Shown: positions 1 through 12,000 of the stretch, one piece after another
Numbering within the stretch: the first letter of the stretch is position 1
Layout of the letters: every line of letters begins with the position of its first letter
Virus record (IMG/VR): IMGVR_UViG_3300021425_004041
Location: 22,116-86,115 of that record
Direction: 5' to 3' (one strand)
DNA length: 64,000 nucleotides
Source of the DNA: a virus
Program-made: the position numbers and the translations under genes
Notes under the pieces: model-generated
The model's database searches: none
Seen by the model: the letters and a program-made list of their open reading frames with translations, nothing else
Told to the model about the DNA's origin: nothing

Positions 1-3000
1 ATTAATATAGAATATTCCCCGCACTTATATTTTGATTTAACTAATCCTTATACATATAATTATGCAAGCTCTTTTCTTGAAAATGGACAACGAAGTCCAG
101 GTTGGTGGAGAGCTATTTATGAATATGTTTATGATACAGATAGGCCTCATACTCATCCCTGGGAAATGTTAGGATTCACAGGAAAACCAGACTGGTGGGA
201 TGCCGAATACGGCGTTGGACCTTATACAAACAATAATTTACCTTTGTGGCAAGATTTAGAAAATGGAATTATTAGAAAGCCTTTTTTTAAAATAGATGCA
301 AGATTTTCTAGACCAGGATTAAGCAAAATTATTCCTGTAGATCAAAATGGTAAATTACTCAATCCTGCTTTTGCAAATGTTATTAAACAATATAACAGGC
401 AAGAAATGCAAGAAAATTTTAAATTTGGAGACGGTGGTCCTGTTGAGACGGCTTGGAAAAGAACTAGTGAATATCCTTTTAGTTTGTTAAAAGCATCTAT
501 TTTGCTGCAACCTGCTTATGTTTTTTCAGGTAGTTTTGATAGGATACAACAAAAAAGAAATATTGCAGGACAAATAATTTATAATGTAAGTAAAAATCAT
601 ATACAGTTGTCTAGCTTACAGTTTCCAGATGAAGTATCAAATATGTTTGCAAGTGGGTTGATAAATTACATTGTAGAATATCAAAATAAACATTTTCTAA
701 ATAGGTTTAATGAGTATGTTAATATTGTAAAAAATTTAAAAAATCAGTTAGGATTTAAAGTAGGCGGCTTTACTGATAAAAGTAAATTTAAATTAATATT
801 AGATAGTAGATCACCGCTTAATAAAGGTAATGTATTTGTTCCTGATGAAAATTATGATGTTTATTTGAATACAAGTTTTCCAATAAATGAATTTGTTTAC
901 AGTGGAGTAATGATTCAAAAAGAGTCTAATGGATTTGTTATTAAAGGATATGATGAAAATTTTTCTAAATTTCCTTATTATAAACCTTATACAAAGAGTA
1001 GCAATGCAACATTCAATGTAGGAGGAATAAGCGAAACATTTGTTACATGGGATTCCGGAAAAACATATGCAAAAGACACTATAGTCAAGGTAGATACTGT
1101 ATATTATAGAACAAAAATTACTCATGTAAGTGGAGATAATTTTGACACTTCAAAATTTGCAAAATTACCAAGGTTACCGATAATTGGCGGAGCTGTAGCA
1201 AAGTATAGACACATTTATGATGGTTTTTTAAGTTATTTAGAGTATGGAACTCTGTTAACAGGAGTACAAGATGTTGTTGATTTTTTGTTTGGTTATGGTC
1301 ATTATTTAGAAACTGTAGGATTTAAATTTGAAAAATTTTTAGCAAATACTACAGAGATATCAGATTGGGTATATAGCATCAAGCAATTTTTGTTTTGGAC
1401 AACACAAAATTGGGGCGAAGGATCGATTATAACATTAAGTCCGGCTGCTGATGAAGTAAAGTTTCAAAATGATTATGCAGTTGTAGGCAATACCTTAGAA
1501 TCATCTATAGGATTTAGTGTTCTTAAAGCTGACGGAACGGTAATTCCTAAAGAAAACTGTAAATTTTTTAGAGATACAGATAATAGTTTTTCAGTTAAGG
1601 TTGTAAATTATACTGGAGGTATTTATTTTATTAAAATTCCGTTAGTTACAAAAGAGCACATTGTTTTAATTGATAATACAACAATTTTTAATGATATAAT
1701 TTATGATCCTACTCCTGGCTATAGGCAAGAAAGGATAAAAGTAGCTGGCTATAGAACAGCAAATTGGAATGGATCTTTAAATATTCCTGGATTTTTTTAT
1801 GACACAGCAACCGTCAAAAATTGGACTGTGTATACAGATTATAATGCAGGTGATGTTGTTAAATTTAAAGAATTTTATTATACTGCTAAACAAAAAATAT
1901 TTGGAAGCGATAAATTTGAATTTAATAGGTGGAAAAGATTAGCTGAACCACCGCAAGCGAAATTATATTCTAATTTTGATTATAAAATAGAGCAATTTAA
2001 AGATTTTTATGATTTAGATAGCGATAATCTTGATACAAATCAACAAAAGATAGCACAACATTTAATAGGTTATCAGAAACGGAAATATTTAGAAAATATT
2101 ATTAATAGCGATGTTAGTCAATATAAATTTTATCAAGGCTACATACAGGAAAAAGGTACTAAAAATGCATTGACAAAATTATTTGATGTTTTAGCAAGCT
2201 CTAGTAAAGATAGTTTAGAATTTTATGAAGAATGGGGTGTAAGAGTTGGACATTACGGTGGTACTGAAATTTTTGATGAATTTGATTATATTCTAAAAGA
2301 GAATGATTTTAATTTAAAACCACAACCTGTTGTATTAACAAACACAACTTCTAAAAATATAGATTATATAAATCGCATAAAAAAGTATGAAACGTACAAT
2401 TTTCCACCTAATTATGATCATAACCCATTTCCTGTGTTAGATAAAGAAAAAATTGATTACAAAACTTCGGGATATGTTTTTTCTGATGATGTTCATCATG
2501 TTAAAATTGATTACTTAGATTTACTACAAGAAGACATAACTTTATATAATTTAAATGATATTATCTGGATAGGTAATACTATAAAAAATGATTGGTCTGT
2601 TTATCAAGTTTCAAAGTATAAAAGAAGTATTGTGCAAGTAATTGAAGGTGAGGTTTATACAGAACTACATCTAGATGGTATGGCGGATGATTTAAATGTT
2701 GATGATATTATAGGAATATACGAAATCAACAGCATAGAATTAGGAATTTCAACAGTTTTTGAAACAAGTAAATTAACAGGTTTTTTTGTAATAAAACAAA
2801 TAGATAAATCTGTAATCTCAATTGATGTACCTGTTGAATTAAAAAGTGCTATAAATTACGATAAGTTACAAATATGCAAAGGTATAATTGTAAATTTACA
2901 ATCTCTCAGGGTAAATGCTTTAGACTCTGCAGCTTCGTTTAGTATAAAAAATCCTCAGCTTACTCGTTTGTGGTTAGATGACGATGGGCAAGGAAATTGG

Positions 3001-6000
3001 AAGGTTTTAGAAAAGGGTAGCAACTTTGTGGAGAAACATGTTATTTCTAATCCAATTATTGATTTTAACACAAACTTTGGTGTTTCTGTAGCTACAAATA
3101 GTAAAAACACTGTAATGATTGTAGGAGCACCTAACGATGGTGATGGAAAAGTTTATTTGTATAAACGAGATAGTTATGCAAGTAAATGGAAATTTTTAGA
3201 CGTATTTGAGCCTGATGCTCCTACTAAAGAAGAAGTGATTGTATTACCAATAAATGGGCAGACTATCTTCGAGATAGAAACAAATTTAGTACAACATATT
3301 AAACAAATATATGTAAATTCATTAAAAGTAAATAGCACCGAGTATACATTAAATTTAAATGCAAATCAAGTTGTGTTTGCTAATGTAATACCAAAAGATA
3401 CTCAAGTTATTTTTGATTTTAATTCTCATACAATTCCTTATCGATTTGGATCAAGCATAGACATTGCAGAAGATGGAAATTTTTTAATTATCGGAGCACC
3501 TGATGCATCAAATGTTCTAACAAGGTATGAAGGAGATTTTGATAATTATACTGCTTACAATGCTGGATCAATTGTAAAATACAATGGTTTATATTGGGAA
3601 GCCAGCGTTGACATTTCTCCAGGTACTAGTGCATATACTTTCGAAAGTTTTTTTAGTGTAAGTAATTTCTTAGCAGAAAATAATTTAGATACAGAAAATA
3701 GTCCTACGATTAGTATTTTGCTGACTGGAAATTATCCTTTCACTTATCAACAAGGAGAAGATCCTATAATTACAGATCATTTTTTAGTAAGATTAAAACA
3801 AGAAATGTATGACGGAATTGCAAAAAATGATGAAATTATTTTGAAATGGAATAAGTTAACTAATGCAAATCAAACACAAATAGATCTTACTGCTACAGAA
3901 CCTTTTGAAGGTAACCTAACATTTGTAAATGATGATACACTATTATGGAGTGATGTTATATCAAGAAGACACACTGTCCAAGAAAAAGTTGATCTTATTG
4001 TACAAATTGATAATGCATTGTTTACTCCTCAAGTAGGAGATACAGTAACATCGACAACAGGTATAGGAACAATAGTTTACATATATAGAGAAACTCCTAC
4101 TAGTAATAATTTTTTAATTTATATTAATGATGTTAGGGGATATTTTGAAACACTAAGTTATTTAGAAATTGATACAATTCTTTTAGGCGACTATCAAACT
4201 GTCACTCCTGCAGATAGCATGGACAGTTATTTTGGCGGTTATGCAATGATTTCCGTTGATGAATACTACTTATATCTTACTAATAGCGATGCGGCAAAAG
4301 GTCTCGTAATAACTGAAACAATCACTGACAGCAGTGATAGTGATCTTTATTTTTATAATATATTAGATTATCCTAACAATAGTTTAATTACAATCTTGAG
4401 TTACAAAGGAACTGAGATTATAGGCTCAGGAACGTATGCTGATATAGATTCAGAATTACGTTATATTGGTATTAGAGCACCTCAAGAATTAAGTAATACA
4501 CTAAATGTAGGCGACGGTTTTTCTTTTTATTATAATCAGCTTAAAAAAACAGTTACTTTCCTAAAGGTTAGAAATACAAGATTTACGTTTCCTCCTGTTG
4601 TTGAAAAAGGAGAAATTATCACACAAAAAAATACTAAAGCTTATGCAACGGTTTTCAGCTCTGAAGTATTAGAAGATCCAGATAGTGTCATTGCAGGGTC
4701 TTTTATTTTACAAGTACAATTTTTAAGTCAAAACGAAAATGGACCAGTATTCGATTTTATAAATGAACTAGTAGGAAGTGTAAGTGGAGAATTATTTTGT
4801 CGACCAATTGCTAATCCAGTCGAAGACATATATACTTCTATTCAAGAAATTGGAATACAAGAACCCGATCAATTGAATGTTAATGATAATAGTAAAATTG
4901 TTTGGAATATATGGGATGGTTTTATTGATTATAACGAAAATAGATTTAGCGAAGAAGGATTACCTTATCAGCCTTATCCAAAATATTATGAAGACGGAAC
5001 TGGATTTTTCCTAACAGATGCAGGACGTTCGGGGCAAATAATAAGAGAAAAAGGAACAACAAATACAGCAGAAGTAGTTTATCTACAGAGATTAAATCCT
5101 ACAACTGTTAGAGTATTTGTCGATAATTTACAAGGAGAATGGGGAACCGGTACCCAGATTGAAATGCTTGCTATTACAATTAATCCACCAACTGATCCTT
5201 GGAATAGACCTAATATATATTCAGTTAATAGAGAAATAGGAACTTTAATATCTCAATCTCTTTCTTCTAATGAAATAGGTAAATTAGTAATACTAGAAAA
5301 TTCTTACAATATTTCTGTTGCTTTTGATAGTTCTGGGTTGCCTTTTAGAGAATTAAAAGATCAAGAATATTGGATATATAAAAATGAGACAGTTGATGGA
5401 ATAGATCAATTACCGGAAATACCAAACAATCTTAGTAGAGTATGGAATGAAACATATAACATTCCTATAGATAATGCAAATGGGACTCCTAGTGTATTGG
5501 CCAAAGAAGGAGCAGTTTATGTGTATGCCAAAGTTGGTGTACAGTATTTGTTACAAAACACGTCTACATCTATTAACAAAAAAAATAATCACAGGTACGG
5601 ATCTAAAGTACAATTAACAAAAAGCAATGATTTTTATACAGGCTACATACTTGCTTTAGATGGGGATTTTGATTTTGATAATCCTGGTAAAATTTATTTT
5701 ATAGGTTATGGAGAGTATGACGGTAGAACATACAATTGGGACTCTACAAAAAATAAAAATTATAGAGGTGAGTTTAATGAATTGTTGACTTATTTTAAAG
5801 GTGATATAGTTTATGTAGATAAAATATTTTACGAAGCAAAAACAAATTTACTTCCTAATCTATTTAATGTTGTTTTTTGGACTCCAATAGAAGAATTAAT
5901 TGATTTTGTAGGTTACATTCCTAATGATCTAAATTTGCCTGTTACCTTTGATGGAGTAGATATTAGCACAATTCCAATGACTGGTATATATGATTATGCA

Positions 6001-9000
6001 ACGAATTTTGCTGTTAGCAAAGACGGAGAAGTATTAGCTGTTTTTGTCAAATATGATATAGCAAATCCAAACGTTGTTGCAATATATAGAAGATATGAAA
6101 ATACATTTACATGGAGCCAAAATATTAATGCACAAACTCCTGCATCAGCTTTTGGGGAAAGTTTAGAATTAAACGAAGACGGAACTTTATTGTTTATTGG
6201 TGCTCCTAAAGATGATTCATTTAATAATGACGGTGGAGTTGTTTACATTTATAAATTAGATAATTTAGCATTTAATCTTTATCAAATTATAAATAGCCCT
6301 TATTCCCATACTCTTGAAATGTTTGGTCATAATGTTAAAGTGTCTAATAATATTCTAGCAGTGACTTCTTTAAATGGAGACAGGGTAAAAGAAACAACAT
6401 TTGATGATAACAGTACTATTTTCGATAATAATTTTACAAAAATATCTTACACTGTTGTTGACACAGGTGTGATTCATTTTTATTCATACATTTTAGATAA
6501 ATTTGTGTATAGTCATAATATATCGTATGAAGATGGGTTTAATAAAATATATCAAATAGGAGATAGTTTTATTTTGAATAATAACTCTTTATTTTTAGGG
6601 GTTAATGATTCATTGTCCGGGCAGTCCATTGGTAATGTGATCCAATTTGATAAAGGAATCGATAATTTATATAATGTTCTTAGGGAAATAAAATCTCCTG
6701 TAGATGTTAGTAAAATTAAGAAGATTACACTATATGATAAGAGAAAAAATAAAGTAATAACAAATTTAGATTTTATAGATCCTTTACAAAATAAAATTCC
6801 TGGTCCTGCAGAACAAAATATTACGTATAAACTTTTGTATGACCCTGCAGTTTATAATGTAGGAAATATCAATATAGACCAAACAATGGCTTGGAATAAA
6901 GATCAAGTTGGACAGTTGTGGTGGGATTTAACAAATGTAAAATATTATTATCCATATTTAGGAGATGTTGAATTTTCATCAAATTATTGGGCAAAGCTTT
7001 TTCCTACTCATACAATAGATATTTACGAATGGGTTCAATCAGATGTGTTGCCTGAGGTTTGGGATGAGTTAACAGGAACTGTTGATGGTATAGCTGTTGG
7101 TATTACTGGAACAACAAAATATGGTAATAGTTCATATTCTACAGCAAGGGTTTATGATACTGTCGTTGGTACTTTTTTTAATCAATACTTTTTTTGGGTA
7201 AAAAATAAAACATCTATACCGCAGCTAGATAATAGAAGTTTAAGTGCAGCACAAGTCTCCAATCTTATAAGAGATCCAATTGGACAAGACTATTCCTTCA
7301 TTGGTTTTATTAGTGAGAATGAATTTGCTTGTTATAATTTAGAAAAATATCTAAATGATGATAATGTAATAATTAGTTTCCAAGTTTACAACGAAGCCAA
7401 GATAAAAGATATAAACCAGCATTTACAGTATAAATTAATTACTGAAAACTATGCATCAAGTTTGCCTAATGAACAGATAGAGCAAAAATGGATTGATAGT
7501 TTAGTCGGTTATGATCTATATGGTAGATCTGTTCCAGATCCTTCAGTAAGTGTAAAATATAGATATGGGGTTTTAGATAATCCAAGGCAAGGAATGTTCA
7601 AAAATAGACAAGAAGCATTAAAACAATATATTGAATATATTAATTTAAAATTAAAGTCTATTTTGATAAAAGATAATAAAAATTTATCAAATTTATATTC
7701 TGCTGATGAATATCCGACAGAAACCAGTAATTTTTATGATATTGCAGTAGATTTGCGTAGTGATTTAGATACCATAGGTATAGCTAAGGCTGAGCAAGCT
7801 GAAATATCTTTAAAAATTGTTAACGGGATTGTAATAGATTTTACTATTCTACAGTCTGGTAGAGGGTATTTAGTAAAACCTACTTACGTAGTTATTGGTA
7901 AAGGTGAAGGATTAGAAATTGATTATGATTTAAATTCTTTAGGAGGGATTACAAATTTTAGAATTATTAATGGAGGTGTAAATTATAATGATAGTGCATA
8001 TATAATAATCAGGAAATTCACTGCATTAGTAAAAACTGATGAATCTATATTAGGTAAATGGGCGCTTTATGAAAGAAATTATAAAGATAAAGATTGGATT
8101 AGGATACAGAGTCAAGGATATAACACTTCTTTATATTGGAATTTTATAGATTGGTATGCTGCCGATTTCAGTGCTAATACAAGGATAAATTACGCAATAG
8201 ATTATGCATATGAATTGACTTCTTTGACAGATAATATTAATGATATAATAAAAATTTCAAATATTGGTGATGGAACTTGGTTATTACTTCGTAAGATTAA
8301 TAATTTAGATGATGTTGATTACACTGTTAATTATGAAACAATAGGTAGACAAAACGGAACAATACAGTTTTCTAATATATTGTATGATCCTAATGTTGCA
8401 TTTATTAATTTTGATTTAATCAGTTATGATACTAATTTTTATGATAGTATACCAAGTTTAGAAATTAGAGAAATTGCTAAAGCAATTAAGAATGATATTT
8501 TTATAGATGACTTAGCAATAGAATATAATAAATTATTTTTTGCAACATTGAGATACGTGTTAAGTGAACAACCTCAGGTTGATTGGTTATTTAAAAGCAA
8601 TTTTTTAAAAATTGTACATAATGTAGGTGAGTTGAAACAAGAAATAAATTTTAAAAATGATAATTTAGAAAGTTATGAAGACTATGTAAACGAAGTTAAG
8701 CCTTACAAAGTAAAAATTAGAGAATTTATAAGTTCATATGAAAAGGTAGATGATATATTTGGAAAAATAGAAGATTTTGATTTACCTCCGAAGTATAGTA
8801 CTGTAGAAAACAAAATAGTTCCTTGGCCAATTACTGCTTTTTCAGATGGATTGTATAATGAAGAAATTATAAAATCAAATCCATATAAAAGTTGGTTAGA
8901 TAATTGCACTTATGAAGTAGTTGCTATAGAAATACACGATGGAGGTTCCGGATACAGTATTCCTCCTGTATTAAGGTTTGAAGGAGGAGGCGGCAATGGA

Positions 9001-12000
9001 TGTATCGCAAAAGCTAGAATTGGAGATAATGGATCTTTGGTAATGGTTGATATAATTAATAGCGGATCTGGTTATTTTTCAGCTCCTAAATTAATTATAG
9101 ACGGATCTATAGGAGAAACAGGTCGTCATGCTAGAGCAAGTGTAATTTTAGGTAATGGATTACCTAGATCAATCTTTACTAATATCAAATTTGATAGAAA
9201 CTCAAAAAAGTTTGAAATTTTAGCCTTAGAAACTTCAGAAAATTTTATAGGAACAGGATCAAAATATATTTTTGATTTATTATGGCCGTTATCACTAAAC
9301 AGTAAAAATATTTCGGTTATTGTTAATGGGAACAAATTGTTAAGAAATGAGTACACATATCGAAATATATTAGATAAATCAAAAAGTTCTAATTATTTTG
9401 GACAAATTATTTTTACATATCCAGTAGCAAATTATAGTAATATCCAAATTAATTATTTAAAAGACTCAAGTTTGCTCAAAGCACAAGATAGAATAAACCT
9501 TTTGTATACTGCTTCTCAAGGACAGTACGGTAATGATTTAGCGTTACTTATGGATGGTGTAGATTACGGAGGAGTAGAGGTAAAAAGTTTTGAATTTGGA
9601 ACATATAGCGGGTGGGATACTAGTGGTTATTTAGCAAATACATATGATACTTATGATGAGAATTACAATGATACATTTTATCGTATTCCTGTACATTTGT
9701 TAGATATAGATGTGATAGATTATAAAGTTCATGTCAATTTTATCAACATTGCAAATGCAGTAAACGCAATAGTTAAGGGAGATAGCACAGCAATTTTAAA
9801 ATATCAAAGATTTATAGAAATTTTTAGTGTAGATCAATTAGGTAATGCACTTGATAATTATTTAGACGGTAGTAGTATCTTAAATATTTTAGACGAATTA
9901 GTAGAAGTAATAGACGAAGATGGAAATATTAATTTAGTTTCCGCATTGACTTTCAAAAGTGCAGATCAATTCCAAAAATATGCAATAGGAACAGCAGATA
10001 ATCTTACAGCAATAACTAATATAGAATTGCAAATTATACCTAAATTAGTGACATTATCGTTAGTTGATGTAAATCAATTGTTGGTGGAAGGTATTTTGGA
10101 AGATTTAATTGTTAAATTTGTAAAACCGTTAGAAAATAATATTTCGTATAATGTTTACTATAACAATGTAAGAATAGATGATCCTAATTACATTGATGAT
10201 CTTACACCTGTTGGTAATCCTAATGCTACAATGACAACTATTATTGGAGATGGAATAACACAATCTGTTAATGTTAAAAATTTAAATATATCTCCTAATA
10301 CAGATGACATTATTATTATTAGGAGCGCATATAGTGATGGTAGTTTTTTACCTACTGATTTAGATTATGATACTTTATTATTAGGCGGAAATATTGATTA
10401 TAGTAATGCTAAAGGTATTGATGCTGCAGATATTATTGTTGACGGAGATAATTTTGTTACACCATTAAATTCAAAAGGTCCTGAAGAGCTAGTGCCAGGA
10501 TTAATTAAAGATTCGGTTAGCATAACAGTATATGAAAGACCTACAGCAGGTACAAGTAACATTGTAAGTAGAAACTATATTGGAGATGGGAACACAACAC
10601 TGTTTTCTATAGATTTTAGCCCAATAACTGAGTTCACTGTTTTTGTAAAAGTTAATAGAGAACTTAAAAAAGTAAATGAAGATTATACAGTTGATTTTAG
10701 GAATCAAAACATATTATTTATAACTGCACCTCCTGCATATTCTAAAATTAATATTACAACTTTAGATTATAGTGGTTCTAATATTTTAGACGTTGATACA
10801 ATTACAATAGAGGAAAGCTTAGGAACATTTATTGTAAATGCAAGATGGGAAGAAAATCTAAGTAGTCAAGTATCTGTTAACGGACAATCTTTACCATATG
10901 AGCTTGTGAAAGCAGATACAGAATTTTATGATAGCTCAAATAATATTTTAATTAAATTTGCAAATCCTTTACCGGTGGGTTCAGTCTTGCAATATTTGAT
11001 TTTATCAGGAGAAGAACAAAGCTACAGTACAGTTTATGTAGATGAATTTATTGCAGATGGAAGTACAAATACTTTTACGTTAGCACAAGCTCCTTTTAGG
11101 CAAAGACCATTAGAATGGCATACAATGGTAATTGTTAATGATAAATTGCTAAATCCTGGTTATGCTGAAACTTTTATCACTACAGATAGTTTAGAGTATA
11201 AATTAAAATTGTATCAAGTTCCAGTTGCTTCAGTAAGTTCTAAGAATATCAGAGTCTTTTTAAATGGTAGCGAGCTAGAGTTATTAACACAATGGACATT
11301 TTTAGCAGCTGATTCATATGATCTTTTATTAGATGCTGACGAACAATTTGGTAGTACTGTTATAATCAAAAGAGGAGTAAGTCAACCTGGAGATATTTTA
11401 AAAGTTTATATAAATGCGTGGGATGACAGCACTGATTCAGGAGGAGACTACAAATTTGGGTATTATGAAGATGAAATTTTTGTAGAAACTCCTGATACTG
11501 TAACTATAAATTTCGATTTGAATATTAGCGATAAAGTTAAAATTTATCAATTTAGTAATCATAATACACAAGACATCGATTGGCAAAGTTTTGATGTAAC
11601 AGAAAGAACAAGATTAAGTCCTGGAGTTAATCAAATATCTGCAATTAGGCGGGTCACAAGTACATTTGTTTTAGAATTAGATTTTGAACTCAACACAAAT
11701 CTTTATTATGCTGTTTATAGAAATGGTACAAGAATAGATGATAAAGAATATGGTACATCTAATGCTACAAATCCAAATGCAGAAATTCAAACTCCGAAAG
11801 GCAATGCTACATATAGATTAAATCTAATTGACTATGGTATACAGGCAAATGAAGGAGATGTGTTTAAGATAGTTGAATTAGGAAGTAGTATTACTCTAGA
11901 TGCAGGAACAGCAGATTGGTATGAACTTAGACAGTTAAGAAATGGTATTATACCGCTAAACAAAACTGCAATTGATGATCAATTTGTCTGGGTTGCAAAA

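Noticed and set aside
811-1125. Minus-strand open frame inside the giant gene
   Set aside because: It lies opposite a long well-supported coding frame, has low-complexity Ile/Phe-rich translation and no ribosome-binding site; it is a shadow of AT-rich codon use. The same applies to minus-strand frames near 8703, 9126, 10501 and throughout the island.
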